A program made the translations under genes and the position numbers. From NCBI RefSeq assembly GCF_001905885.1, contig NZ_LIYH01000002.1, positions 363,591-427,590 of the forward strand: a stretch of 64,000 nucleotides of DNA. The letters are read 5' to 3'. The stretch is from Streptomyces sp. CB03234 (GTDB taxonomy: Bacteria; Actinomycetota; Actinomycetes; Streptomycetales; Streptomycetaceae). This document shows, in pieces, positions 34,365-45,178 of the stretch. The stretch's first letter is position 1. Each line of letters begins with the position of its first letter. The notes below the pieces were generated by a model. The model was not told the DNA's origin and made no database searches. It was given only the letters and a program-made list of their open reading frames with translations.

Positions 34365-35249
34365 ATGAACCGCCTCCGCACCCTCGGCCGCAAGACCGCC
34401 GGCCCGGACCGGCCTGTCTACATCACCGGCGAGATCGGCATCAACCACAACGGCGACCTCGACAAGGCCATCGCCCTCGTCGACGCCGCCGCCGACGCGG
34501 GCTGCGACGCCGTGAAGTTCCAGAAGCGCACCCCCGAGATCTGCACCCCGCGCGACCAGTGGGACATCGAGCGCGACACGCCCTGGGGCCGGATGACGTA
34601 CATCGACTACCGCCACCGCGTGGAGTTCGGCGAGGACGAGTACCGCGCCATCGACGAGCACTGCCGCGAGCGCGGCATCGACTGGTTCGCCTCCCCGTGG
34701 GACACCGAGGCCGTGGCGTTCCTGGAGAAGTTCGACCTCCCCGCCCACAAGGTCGCCTCCGCGTCCCTCACGGACGACGAGCTGCTGCGTGCGCTGCGCG
34801 CGACCGGCCGCACGGTGATCCTCTCCACCGGCATGTCGACCCCGAAGCAGATCCGCCACGCCGTGGAGGTCCTCGGCAGCGACAACATCCTGCTGTGCCA
34901 CGCCACTTCCACCTACCCGGCGAAGGCGGAGGAGCTGAACCTGCGCGTCATCCAGTCCCTGATGCGGGACTACCCGAACATCCCCATCGGCTACAGCGGC
35001 CACGAGACGGGCCTGCAGACCACGCTCGCCGCCGTCGCGCTCGGCGCCTGCTTCGTCGAGCGCCACATCACCCTCGACCGCGCCATGTGGGGCTCCGACC
35101 AGGCGGCCTCCGTCGAGCCGGGCGGCCTCGCCCGTCTCGTACGCGACATCCGCACCATCGAGACCGCGCTCGGCGACGGCGTCAAGAAGGTGTACGAGTC
35201 GGAGCTCGGCCCCATGAAGAAGCTCCGCAGGGTCCCGGCCACGGTATGA
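34365..35249 (+). CDS. neuB: NeuB-like nonulosonic acid synthase
   Basis: The 294-residue TIM-barrel enzyme condenses phosphoenolpyruvate with an N-acyl-mannosamine or mannose-type sugar (or its 6-phosphate). Motifs are ITGEIGINHNGDLDKA, GCDAVKFQKR, STYPAKAEELNL, GYSGHETG, VERHITLDR and GSDQAASVEP. The antifreeze-like SAF domain usual in bacterial NeuB is absent, so the protein is about 50 residues shorter. Together with the HAD phosphatase fused to the upstream cytidylyltransferase, this suggests a phosphorylated route such as Kdn-9-phosphate. The ATG is 13 bases after the previous stop. Confidence 0.9.
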   Translation: MNRLRTLGRKTAGPDRPVYITGEIGINHNGDLDKAIALVDAAADAGCDAVKFQKRTPEICTPRDQWDIERDTPWGRMTYIDYRHRVEFGEDEYRAIDEHCRERGIDWFASPWDTEAVAFLEKFDLPAHKVASASLTDDELLRALRATGRTVILSTGMSTPKQIRHAVEVLGSDNILLCHATSTYPAKAEELNLRVIQSLMRDYPNIPIGYSGHETGLQTTLAAVALGACFVERHITLDRAMWGSDQAASVEPGGLARLVRDIRTIETALGDGVKKVYESELGPMKKLRRVPATV

Positions 35250-36283
35250 CCACCGCCTCCTCGCACCTGGCCTTCGTCGAGAGTCCCGTCCAGCTCCTGA
35301 ACGTCCTGGAGTGGACCCACCACGCCGGCCGCCCCGACCTCACCATCGTCGTGCTGTCGCCCACCGACCCGATGTCGCGCGGCCAGCTGCGCCGCATGGC
35401 CCAGCTCGCCCGCGACGAGGGGTTCACGGTCCGCTGGCAGGAGGCCCGGGGCGGCCGTGGCGCACTGCCACGGGCGCTGCGGGAGCTGGCGCCGGCCCTG
35501 GTGCGCGCCGAGCGGGTGATCATCGGTGATCCGTTCTCCCGTTACGTACAGCTGCTGCTGACGCTCTTCGGGCCGCGCGCCCTCACGGTGGTCGACGACG
35601 GCACGGCCACCATGGAGTTCGCCGCCCAGCTCGCCCGGGGCGAACGGCTGGTGCGCTGGCACCGCCGCGGCGTACGGGGCCCGCGCGAACTGGCCCTCGC
35701 GCCGGTCACCGCCCTGGCCCGCCGCCGGCTCGCCCCCGGGCGACGGCGCAGCGTGGAGATCTTCACCGCCCTGCCGGTCGAGGCGCCGGCGGGCACCACC
35801 GTCACCGTCAACCGTTTCGCCTGGACCCGCGGCCGATTCGGCCCGCCCCGGCTGACCCGGGGCGCGGACCTGGTGGGCACCTCGCTGGTGGAGACGGGCG
35901 TGGTGGACCCCGACCGGTACGCCGAGGCCGTCGCCGCGCTGGCCGCCGCCCACGGCGCCACGCGCTACTTCGCGCACCGCCGCGAGAGCGTGGAGAAGCT
36001 GCACCGGATAGCGGTGGAGACGGGCCTGGAGATCGTCCGGCCGGACCTGCCGCTGGAGCTGATCGCCCGGCGCGGCCCGATCGGCCGTACGGTGCTGAGC
36101 TTCCCCTCCACGGTCGTGCACACGCTGCCGGCGGCGCTCGTGGGCACCGGCGTCACCATCGCCGTGTGCGGGATAGCGCCGGAGTGGCTGCGCGAGACCG
36201 CCTCGCCCCGGGCGCAGGGCTTCCTGGCGGGGGTGGCCGAGTCGGCGCGGTCGGTGCACGGCCTGTCGCTCACGGGAGCGTGA
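35246..36283 (+). CDS. Sialyltransferase-like glycosyltransferase
   Basis: The 345-residue protein begins SHLAFVESPVQLLNVLEW and has ALTVVDDGTATMEFAAQL, ATRYFAHRRESVEKL and TVLSFPSTVVHTLP. This order (acidic-Gly motif, basic HRRE motif, Ser/Thr-rich C-terminal motif) recalls CMP-sialic-acid-dependent GT-B enzymes such as GT52 and polysialyltransferases. Its start overlaps the NeuB stop (ATGA), tying it to the CMP-nonulosonate supply. It is probably the transferase that consumes the activated sugar, though membership was judged by eye. Confidence 0.6.
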   Translation: MTTASSHLAFVESPVQLLNVLEWTHHAGRPDLTIVVLSPTDPMSRGQLRRMAQLARDEGFTVRWQEARGGRGALPRALRELAPALVRAERVIIGDPFSRYVQLLLTLFGPRALTVVDDGTATMEFAAQLARGERLVRWHRRGVRGPRELALAPVTALARRRLAPGRRRSVEIFTALPVEAPAGTTVTVNRFAWTRGRFGPPRLTRGADLVGTSLVETGVVDPDRYAEAVAALAAAHGATRYFAHRRESVEKLHRIAVETGLEIVRPDLPLELIARRGPIGRTVLSFPSTVVHTLPAALVGTGVTIAVCGIAPEWLRETASPRAQGFLAGVAESARSVHGLSLTGA

Positions 36284-36522
36284 CCGCTCTCACCGCGAGC
36301 GTAGGAAACCGCCCCACCGGGTACCCGATCACGAACGCGAACACCTGACCGGAAGCAGACCGAGAGAGATCGACAAAAGCCTGAAAACGCGTGAGTTTAC
36401 CCACTTCGCCCTGCCCTCAAGCCCGCTGCCCAGGGTTTCTTTCCCCTATCGGGCTGAAGTTTTGTAGATCACACGTTAGTTGAGGGCGAAACGCGCCTAC
36501 CCTTTCATGGGTGAACAAGGTG

Positions 36523-37743
36523 ATGTCCCGCGACCCCGAAACAGACGTTCCCGGCGATACGCCCCTGCTCGGCGCGCTGCCCGAGAGCCTGCGCGCCGAG
36601 TTGATCGCGTTCCGCCGGGATGTGCACATGCATCCCGAGCTGGGCTTCCAGGAGTTCCGCACCACCGCGGCGATCAAGACGCGGCTCGAAGCGGCGGGGC
36701 TCACCCCCCGGATCCTCCCCGGCGGCACCGGGCTCATGTGCGACATCGGTACGTGGGACGGCGTACGCCCCATGCTGGCGATCCGCGCCGACATCGACGC
36801 GCTGCCCATCCCGGACACCAAGACGGACGTCCCGTACCGCTCCACCGTGCCGGACCGGGCCCACGCCTGCGGCCACGACGTGCACACCACCGTCGTCCTC
36901 GGGGCCGGCCTGGTGCTGGCGGACCTGGCCCGGGAGGGCCTGCTGCCGAACGCGGTACGTCTGATCTTCCAGCCCGCCGAGGAGGTCATGCCGGGCGGCG
37001 CGATCACCGCCATCGACGCCGGCGTACTGGACGGCGTGGGACGGATCGTCGCCGTGCACTGCGACCCGCGCGTGGACGCGGGCCGGATCGGGCTGCGCAC
37101 CGGGGCGATCACCTCCGCCTGCGACCGGCTGGAGGTCACCCTCGACGGGCCCGGCGGTCACACCGCGCGCCCGCACCTGACGACCGACATGGTCACCGCC
37201 GCCGCCCGCGTCGCCGTCGACGCGCCCGCGCTGCTGTCCCGCCGGATCGACACCCGTGCCGGGCTGGTCCTGACCTGGGGCCGCATCGAGGCGGGGCACG
37301 CGCCCAACGTCATCCCGCAGCGCGCCGAGCTGGGCGGCACGGTCCGCTGCCTGGACCTGGAGGCCTGGCGGCACGCCCCGGACCAGGTGTACGCGGCGAT
37401 CGACGAGGTGGCGACGCTGCACGGCGCCAAGTGCCAGATCGAGTACGTCCGGGGCGTCCCGCCCGTCGTCAACGACGCCTCCGTCGCGCAGCTGCTGCAC
37501 GACGCGATGGAGGCGCGGTGCGGGGCGTACGCGATCGAGGACACCGAGCAGAGCCTGGGCGGCGAGGACTTCTCCTGGTACATGGAGCACGTCCCCGGCG
37601 CGATGGCCCGCCTGGGCGTCCGCCGCCCGGGTGATACGGCCAGGCTCGACCTGCACCGGGGCAACTTCGACGTCGACGAGCGGGCCATCCAGGTCGGCGT
37701 CGAGCTCTTCACCGCCGCCGCGCTCATCGACGGCGGTCTCTGA
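36523..37743 (+). CDS. M20-family amidohydrolase/peptidase
   Basis: The 406-residue cytosolic metal-dependent hydrolase has DVHMHPELGFQEFRTT, the metal motifs ADIDALPI, ACGHDVH and FQPAEEVMPGG, the dimerisation domain LDGPGGHTARPH, and the late LGGEDFSWYM. Related enzymes deacylate N-acyl amino acids, hippurate or indole-amino acid conjugates; the substrate is not clear. GTG 36511 in the same frame is an alternative start. It stands alone, with 240 bases before it free of genes and 230 after it that include the nucleoside operator. Confidence 0.88.
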   Translation: MSRDPETDVPGDTPLLGALPESLRAELIAFRRDVHMHPELGFQEFRTTAAIKTRLEAAGLTPRILPGGTGLMCDIGTWDGVRPMLAIRADIDALPIPDTKTDVPYRSTVPDRAHACGHDVHTTVVLGAGLVLADLAREGLLPNAVRLIFQPAEEVMPGGAITAIDAGVLDGVGRIVAVHCDPRVDAGRIGLRTGAITSACDRLEVTLDGPGGHTARPHLTTDMVTAAARVAVDAPALLSRRIDTRAGLVLTWGRIEAGHAPNVIPQRAELGGTVRCLDLEAWRHAPDQVYAAIDEVATLHGAKCQIEYVRGVPPVVNDASVAQLLHDAMEARCGAYAIEDTEQSLGGEDFSWYMEHVPGAMARLGVRRPGDTARLDLHRGNFDVDERAIQVGVELFTAAALIDGGL

Positions 37744-37904
37744 CCCCCGCGCCGCCCCGCAACGGGCCCGCCACGAGGCTCACCCGACCCGCCATTTCCG
37801 GTCACCAACCGGCAGTGCCCCATTACGCCTCGTGGCGGTATCGCGGACGTCATGCGCTGTTCGCGTCGATCTGGTAACGGCTACCGAACAGGCCTTTACC
37901 TGAC

Positions 37905-37922
37905 ATCTACGCGCGTTACGAT
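37905..37922. promoter_or_regulatory. Imperfect copy of the nucleoside-gene operator before bmp
   Basis: ATCTACGCGCGTTACGAT matches the palindrome CTACGCGCGTAG over 10 contiguous bases, with a degenerate right end. It lies 55 bases upstream of the BMP lipoprotein start, where a repressor could cover the promoter. Confidence 0.6.
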
Positions 37923-37976
37923 CGCCGCGAAACCAGCGCCGGAAGAGGCGCTTAGGTCAGGTCGAAGGAGCCTCCC

Positions 37977-39020
37977 TTGCGCCGGATCACCAGGATCGCA
38001 ACTGTGGGCGTCGCATCCGCGGCACTCGCGCTCAGCGCCACCGCGTGTGGCGGAAAAACGTCGGACAGCGCTTCCGACGGCGAAGCCAAGGCAGCCATCG
38101 CGTACGACATCGGTGGCCGTGGCGACCAGTCGTTCAACGACGCCGCTTTCGCCGGCCTGGAGAGGGCCGAGAAGGAACTCGACATCAAGGGTGCCGAGGC
38201 CGAGCCCAGCGAGGGCGAGGGCGACCCGGACAAGGTCCAGCGCCTGACCGAGCTGGCCCGCGCCGGCAACAACCCGGTCATCGGTGTCGGCTTCGCGTAC
38301 GCGCCCGCCATCGCCGAGGTCGCGCCGAAGTTCCCGAAGACCACCTTCGGCCTGATCGACGACACCTCGAAGACCGGCAAGAACATCGCCAACCTGGTGT
38401 TCAACGAGGAGCAGGGCTCCTACCTGGCCGGTGTCGCCGCCGCCAAGGTGACCAAGTCCAAGACCGTCGGCTTCATCGGCGGTGTCGAGACCCCGCTGAT
38501 CAAGAAGTTCGAGGCGGGCTTCGTCCAGGGCGTCAAGGACACCGACAAGAACGTCAACGTCAAGGTCCAGTACCTGACGCAGCCGCCGGACTTCGGTGGC
38601 TTCTCCAAGCCCGACCTCGGCAAGGCCGCCGCGCAGGGCCAGCTCGACGCCGGCGCCGACGTGATCTACGCCGCCGCCGGTCTCGCCGGCTCGGGCTCGA
38701 TCGAGGCCGCCGCCAAGGCCAAGAAGTGGGCCATCGGCGTCGACTCCGACCAGTACAACCAGAAGGGCCTGGCGGCCTACAAGGAGTACATCCTCACCTC
38801 GGTGACCAAGGACGTCTCCGACTCCGTCTACAACCTGATCAAGTCGGTCAAGGACGGCAAGCCGCAGTCCGGTGAGGTCCGTTACGGCCTCGACAAGGAC
38901 GGCGTGGGCCTGGCCGCCTCCAACCCGGCGTACACCAAGATGACCGCCGTGACCGCCGCGGTGAACAAGGCCAAGGCCGACATCATCGCCGGCAAGATCA
39001 AGGTCAAGACCGCTCCGTAA
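37977..39020 (+). CDS. bmpA: BMP-family nucleoside-binding lipoprotein
   Basis: The 347-residue substrate-binding lipoprotein (lipobox LSATAC) belongs to the nucleoside ABC importer. The fold of the BMP/PnrA family is evident from AIAYDIGGRGDQSFNDAAF, VIGVGFAYAPAIAEVAPKFP, TVGFIGGVETPLIKKFE and WAIGVDSDQYNQ. PnrA-type proteins bind purine and pyrimidine nucleosides in a cleft with a conserved Asp and Phe. The start is TTG 37977, with a strong GAAGGAG six bases upstream. It has its own operator and is followed by a hairpin, so it is transcribed at least partly separately from the transporter operon downstream. Confidence 0.93.
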   Translation: MRRITRIATVGVASAALALSATACGGKTSDSASDGEAKAAIAYDIGGRGDQSFNDAAFAGLERAEKELDIKGAEAEPSEGEGDPDKVQRLTELARAGNNPVIGVGFAYAPAIAEVAPKFPKTTFGLIDDTSKTGKNIANLVFNEEQGSYLAGVAAAKVTKSKTVGFIGGVETPLIKKFEAGFVQGVKDTDKNVNVKVQYLTQPPDFGGFSKPDLGKAAAQGQLDAGADVIYAAAGLAGSGSIEAAAKAKKWAIGVDSDQYNQKGLAAYKEYILTSVTKDVSDSVYNLIKSVKDGKPQSGEVRYGLDKDGVGLAASNPAYTKMTAVTAAVNKAKADIIAGKIKVKTAP

Positions 39021-39046
39021 CCGCGCGGCCGGAACGTGGTTTCCGC

Positions 39047-39085
39047 GGGTCCGGAAGGGGTGGCGCCGCCGCCCTCTCCGGACCC
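39047..39085 (+). terminator. Hairpin after the BMP lipoprotein gene
   Basis: A 9-bp arm GGGTCCGGA pairs with TCCGGACCC across a GC-rich interior that can extend the stem. Located 27 bases beyond the stop, it would limit read-through so that the binding protein is made in excess of the transporter. Confidence 0.6.
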
Positions 39086-39161
39086 GGACCATGTCCCGCG
39101 CCCCACGGTCCCGCGCCCCGGGCACCCCGTCGGGGGCCCCTGGTTTCTCCCCTTCGCTGTC

Positions 39162-39175
39162 GCTACGCGCGTAGA
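39162..39175. promoter_or_regulatory. Nucleoside-gene operator before the ABC transporter operon
   Basis: Perfect palindrome CTACGCGCGTAG (39163-39174) about 80 bases upstream of the ATPase start. The same 12-mer is found before add and deoC and in imperfect form before bmp. Confidence 0.75.
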
Positions 39176-39251
39176 GCCCCGCGCGGCGCGATAGCTTCGG
39201 GATCTGCCCCCTCCCGCTCACCCGCTCCTTTCCCGCCAAGGAGAGTGCGTC

Positions 39252-40828
<1,577 letters not shown>

Positions 40829-40832
<4 letters not shown>

Positions 40833-41938
40833 AGAAGTTCGACAAGGACCGGCTGATCCTGGGCCTCGCCGGCCCGGTGCTCGCCCTGGTCGTGGCCTTC
40901 CTGCTCACCACCGTGGTGCTGCTGGTCTCGGGCCGGGACCCGTTCGGGCTGTACCCGCTGATGGTCGACAGCGCGCAGTACGTCGACGTCCAGGTCAACA
41001 TCCTCAACCAGACCGGCACGTACTACCTCGCCGCGCTGGCCGTCGCCATCGGCTTCCGGATGAACCTGTTCAACATCGGTGTGGACGGCCAGTACCGCCT
41101 CGCGGTGATGCTCGCCGCGGTCGCCGGCGCCGCCGTCACGCTGCCCGGGCCGCTGCACATCCTGCTGATCGTGGTCGTCGCCATGGTCGTCGGCGCCCTG
41201 TGGGCCGGCATCGCGGGCATCCTGAAGACCACGCGCGGCGTCAGCGAGGTCGTCGCGACGATCATGCTCAACGCCATCGCCAACAGCATGATCGCCTGGC
41301 TGATCCTGCCCGCCAACTTCGGTGTGCAGCTCCCCGGCTCCAACGACCTGACGACCGGTGAGATCCCCGAGTCCGGCTGGATGCCCGGCCTGGACCTGGA
41401 CGGCGGCACCGTCTACGGCTTCACCTTCGTCGCCTTCGCGCTGGGCATCGTCTACTGGTTCGTCCTCAGCCGCACCCGCTTCGGCTTCGACCTGCGCGCC
41501 ACCGGCGCCAGCGGCACCGCCGCCCAGGCGAGCGGCGTGGACGCCAAGAAGATGGTCCTCACCGCCATGCTGATCTCGGGCGCGGTCGCCGGCCTCGCCG
41601 GCATGCCGATGCTGCTCGGCCAGACCCACACGTACAGCCTGAGCTTCCCCGTCGGTGTCGGCTTCACGGGCATCACCATCGCCCTGCTCGGCCGCAACAG
41701 CCCCGTCGGCATCTTCTTCGCCGCCCTGCTCATCTCCTTCCTGGAGAAGACCGCGGGCTCCCTGGAGACCCAGGGCTACGAGAAGGAGATCACCACGATC
41801 ATGCAGGGCCTGATCGTGATCGCGGTCGTCGTCTCGTACGAACTCGTCCGGCAGTACGGGCTGCGCCGTCAGCAGCAGAAGGTCGGCGAGGAGCTTGCCG
41901 CCCAGGCCCGCGAGAAGAAGGAGGCCGTGGCTCCGTGA
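40829..41938 (+). CDS. Nucleoside ABC importer permease 1
   Basis: The 369-residue membrane protein has about 8-10 helices of the BPD_transp_2 family (RMNLFNIGVDGQYRLAVM, TTRGVSEVVATIMLNAIAN, FGFDLRATGASGTAAQASGV with the EAA-like loop). It forms the channel with the second permease and is energised by the upstream ATPase. The ATG overlaps the ATPase stop. A charged C-terminal tail faces the cytoplasm. Confidence 0.94.
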
Positions 41939-42029
41939 ACGACGCACGCATGGCCGCCGGGCCGCAGACGACCACGAAAGCCGCACCGCTGCGCCGTGCG
42001 GGCGGAGAAGCAAACGAGTTGAGGGCAGC

Positions 42030-43301
42030 ATGAGCGAGTCCACGAGCACTGTCACGGCCGCGGCCGCGGCGCCCAAGAAGGGCGGCGGACGCCGCCGGCT
42101 GTCCCTGCCCGTCATCCTGCTGCTCATCGCGGGCGGCCTGGCCCTGTTCTCGCTGGTCCGTGTCATCAGCGGCGCGAACGACCTCACCTCCGTGGGCCAG
42201 ATCTCCGGCGCCCTGCAGCTGGCCATCCCGATCGGCCTGGCCGGCCTCGGCGGCCTGTGGGCCGAGCGGGCCGGCGTGGTCAACATCGGCCTCGAAGGCA
42301 TGATGATCCTCGGCACCTGGTTCGGCGCCTGGGCCGGCTACCAGTGGGGCCCGTGGACCGGTGTCGCGCTCGGCATCCTCGGCGGGGTGCTCGGTGGGCT
42401 GCTGCACGCGCTGATGACGGTCACGTTCAACGTCAACCACATCGTCTCCGGTGTGGCGATCAACATCCTCGCCGTCGGCGTCACCCGCTACCTGTCGAAC
42501 TTCACGTTCGCGGAGGCCGAGGGCGGCTCGTCGAAGCAGTCGCCGCGCATCGACCAGATCACCGACATCACCATCCCCGGGATGTCGGACGGACTGGCCG
42601 ACCTCCAGGCCAAGCACTGGTTCTTCGTCTCCGACCTCGCGGGCGTCCTCGGCGGCCTGGTCACCAACCTGTCGCTGCTCACCGTCGTCGCGCTGCTGCT
42701 GATCCCCGCCACCTGGTGGATCCTGTGGCGCACGGGCTTCGGCCTGCGGCTGCGCTCGTGCGGTGAGAACCCGGTCGCCGCCGAGTCCCTGGGCGTCAAC
42801 GTCTACAAGTACAAGTACATCGCCGTGCTCGTCTCCGGTGCCCTCGCGGGCCTCGGCGGTGCCTTCCTGGCCATCGTCTCCACCGGTATCTACCAGGAGG
42901 GCCAGACCGGCGGCCGCGGCTACATCGGCCTCGCGGCGATGATCTTCGGCAACTGGATGCCGGGCGGCATGGCCCTCGGCGCCGGACTGTTCGGCTTCAC
43001 CGACAGCCTCAAGCTGCGCGGAGGCGCGGAGAACGTCCACGCCATGCTCCTGCTGCTGGCGATCCTGCTGGCCGCACTGGTCATCTGGCAGCTGTACAAG
43101 AAGCGGTACGTGGCCGCCGCCGTCGCCACCGCCGTGTCGGCCGGGCTCTTCGCCTGGTACGCGCTCACCGACGCGCTGCCCAGCCAGTTCGTCGACGCCG
43201 CGCCGTACGTCACCACCCTGCTGGTGCTGGCCGTCTCCGCGCAGCGGCTGCGGATGCCCAAGGCGGACGGCATGCCGTACAAGAGGGGCCAGGGCAAGTG
43301 A
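42030..43301 (+). CDS. Nucleoside ABC importer permease 2
   Basis: The 423-residue permease of the same family has WAERAGVVNIGLEGMMILG, VNHIVSGVAINILAVG and FGLRLRSCGENPVAAESLGV. Two extra C-terminal helices (AAAVATAVSAGLFAWYAL and VTTLLVLAVSAQRL) follow the core. ATG 42030 has a GAGGG site; a longer frame upstream lacks one. The gap of 91 bases after permease 1 contains no hairpin. Its stop overlaps the cdd start (GTGA). Confidence 0.94.
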   Translation: MSESTSTVTAAAAAPKKGGGRRRLSLPVILLLIAGGLALFSLVRVISGANDLTSVGQISGALQLAIPIGLAGLGGLWAERAGVVNIGLEGMMILGTWFGAWAGYQWGPWTGVALGILGGVLGGLLHALMTVTFNVNHIVSGVAINILAVGVTRYLSNFTFAEAEGGSSKQSPRIDQITDITIPGMSDGLADLQAKHWFFVSDLAGVLGGLVTNLSLLTVVALLLIPATWWILWRTGFGLRLRSCGENPVAAESLGVNVYKYKYIAVLVSGALAGLGGAFLAIVSTGIYQEGQTGGRGYIGLAAMIFGNWMPGGMALGAGLFGFTDSLKLRGGAENVHAMLLLLAILLAALVIWQLYKKRYVAAAVATAVSAGLFAWYALTDALPSQFVDAAPYVTTLLVLAVSAQRLRMPKADGMPYKRGQGK

Positions 43302-43687
43302 CGTCCGACCCGTGGCAGGGGCTGCGCGACGCCGCCCGCGAGGCCATGACCCACGCGTACGCCCCCTACTCCGGCTACGCGGTGGGCGCGGCGGCCCTCG
43401 TCGACGACGGGCGCACGGTCACCGGGTGCAACGTGGAGAACGCCTCGTACGGCATCGGCCTGTGCGCCGAGTGCGGGCTGGTCTCCCAGCTCCAGGCCAC
43501 GGGCGGCGGCCGGCTCACGCACTTCGTGTGCGTGGACGGGCGCGGCCAGGTGCTGGTGCCGTGCGGCCGCTGCCGGCAGCTGCTGTACGAGTTCGGCGGC
43601 GACGAACTGCTGCTGGACACCCCGGCGGGCGTGCTGACGCTCGCCGACATGCTGCCGCAGGCGTTCGGGCCCCAGCACCTCACCTAG
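43298..43687 (+). CDS. cdd: Cytidine deaminase
   Basis: The 129-residue homotetrameric-type deaminase has YAPYSGYAVGAA, CNVENASYG, the zinc/catalytic CAECG (Cys and proton-shuttle Glu) and PCGRCRQLL. It converts cytidine and deoxycytidine to uridine and deoxyuridine in the cytoplasm. Overlap with the permease gene couples uptake and deamination. Followed by a hairpin at 43692. Confidence 0.95.
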   Translation: MTSDPWQGLRDAAREAMTHAYAPYSGYAVGAAALVDDGRTVTGCNVENASYGIGLCAECGLVSQLQATGGGRLTHFVCVDGRGQVLVPCGRCRQLLYEFGGDELLLDTPAGVLTLADMLPQAFGPQHLT

Positions 43688-43691
43688 GACG

Positions 43692-43728
43692 GGACGACCC
43701 TTCCGCGCTGTCCGCGGAGGGGTCGTCC
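43692..43728 (+). terminator. Hairpin between cdd and deoA
   Basis: A 16-bp stem with one mismatch (GGACGACCCTTCCGCG left arm) and a 5-base loop, followed by a pyrimidine-rich stretch with short CTGCTTCTCC direct repeats. It may attenuate rather than stop transcription, since deoA continues in the same direction 75 bases later with no operator of its own. Confidence 0.75.
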
Positions 43729-43802
43729 TTCTCCACCCCACTGTTCTTCTCCCTGCTTCTCCCTGCTTCTCTCTGCGCGTACTGGAAGGAATCCTTAAAG
43801 CC

Positions 43803-45080
43803 ATGGACGCGATTTCCGTCATCCGCACCAAGCGGGACCGGGGCGAGCTGAGCCCCGAGCAGATCGACTGGGTCATCGACGCCTACACGCGCGGCGAGGT
43901 CGCCGACGAGCAGATGTCGGCGCTGGCGATGGCGATCCTGCTCAACGGCATGAACCGTACGGAGATCGCCCGCTGGACCGCCGCGATGATCGCCAGCGGT
44001 GAGCGGATGGACTTCTCCTCCCTGTCCCGCCCCACCGCCGACAAGCACTCCACGGGCGGCGTCGGCGACAAGATCACCCTGCCGCTCGCGCCGCTGGTCG
44101 CCGCGTGCGGCGCCGCCGTACCGCAGCTGTCCGGCCGGGGCCTCGGCCACACCGGCGGCACGCTCGACAAGCTGGAGTCCATCCCCGGCTGGCGGGCGCT
44201 GCTGTCCAACGAGGAGATGCTGCACGTCCTCGACACCACCGGCGCGGTGATCTGCGCGGCGGGCGACGGCCTCGCCCCCGCCGACAAGAAGCTGTACGCG
44301 CTGCGCGACGTCACCGGCACGGTCGAGGCGATCCCGCTGATCGCGTCCTCGATCATGTCCAAGAAGATCGCCGAGGGCACGGGCTCGCTGGTCCTGGACG
44401 TCAAGGTCGGCTCGGGCGCGTTCATGAAGAACATCGCCGACGCCCGCGAGCTTGCCTCCACCATGGTGGGCCTGGGCACCGACCACGGTGTGAAGACCGT
44501 CGCGCTCCTCACCGACATGTCGACCCCGCTGGGCCTCACCGCGGGCAACGCCCTGGAGGTCCGCGAGTCCGTCGAGGTCCTCGCGGGCGGCGGCCCCGCC
44601 GACGTCGTCGAGCTGACCCTCGCGCTCGCCCGCGAGATGCTCGACGCGGCCGGCATCAAGGACGCCGACCCGGCGAAGGCCCTCGCCGACGGCTCCGCGA
44701 TGGACGTCTGGCGCCGCATGATCGCCGCCCAGGGCGGCGACCCGGACGCCGAACTTCCCGTCGCCCGCGAACAGCACGTCGTCACCGCCCCCTCCTCGGG
44801 CGTCCTGACCCGCCTCGACGCGTACGGCGTCGGCGTCGCCGCCTGGCGCCTGGGCGCCGGCCGCGCCCGCAAGGAGGACCCGGTCCAGGCGGGCGCCGGC
44901 ATCGAACTCCACGCCAAGCCGGGCGACACGGTCACGGCGGGCCAGCCCCTCCTCACCCTCCACACGGACACCCCGGAGAAGTTCGACTACGCACTCAAGT
45001 CCCTGGACGGCGCCTACGACATCGCGGCCGGCGGCACGGCGCACGAGCCGAGCCCGGTGGTGTTGGAACGTATCGCCTGA
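43803..45080 (+). CDS. deoA: Thymidine phosphorylase
   Basis: The 425-residue pyrimidine nucleoside phosphorylase has the N-terminal helical domain AISVIRTKRDRGELSPEQ, the signature STGGVGDKITLPLAPL, SGRGLGHTGGTLDKLES and KKIAEGTGSLVLDVKVG. It cleaves thymidine or deoxyuridine with phosphate to base and deoxyribose-1-phosphate. Together with cdd, add and deoC it completes nucleoside breakdown. The gene ends with a strong hairpin. Confidence 0.96.
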   Translation: MDAISVIRTKRDRGELSPEQIDWVIDAYTRGEVADEQMSALAMAILLNGMNRTEIARWTAAMIASGERMDFSSLSRPTADKHSTGGVGDKITLPLAPLVAACGAAVPQLSGRGLGHTGGTLDKLESIPGWRALLSNEEMLHVLDTTGAVICAAGDGLAPADKKLYALRDVTGTVEAIPLIASSIMSKKIAEGTGSLVLDVKVGSGAFMKNIADARELASTMVGLGTDHGVKTVALLTDMSTPLGLTAGNALEVRESVEVLAGGGPADVVELTLALAREMLDAAGIKDADPAKALADGSAMDVWRRMIAAQGGDPDAELPVAREQHVVTAPSSGVLTRLDAYGVGVAAWRLGAGRARKEDPVQAGAGIELHAKPGDTVTAGQPLLTLHTDTPEKFDYALKSLDGAYDIAAGGTAHEPSPVVLERIA

Positions 45081-45102
45081 CCAGCCGTGCCCTCGTACGG
45101 GT

Positions 45103-45136
45103 GAACGGGGCCGGTGGACCTCCACCGGCCCCGTTC
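45103..45136 (+). terminator. Strong terminator of the nucleoside operon
   Basis: A perfect 15-bp stem (GAACGGGGCCGGTGG and complement) with loop ACCT starts 22 bases after deoA. It ends 42 bases before the Uma2 pseudogene. Confidence 0.88.
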
Positions 45137-45178
45137 GGCATGCTGGGATCGGTGACGCACCGATATGAGGAGACCGCC

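Noticed and set aside
36264-36290. Terminator after the sialyltransferase-like gene
   Set aside because: Only a 5-bp stem (CGCTC/GAGCG) around a 4-base loop can form, too weak to claim.
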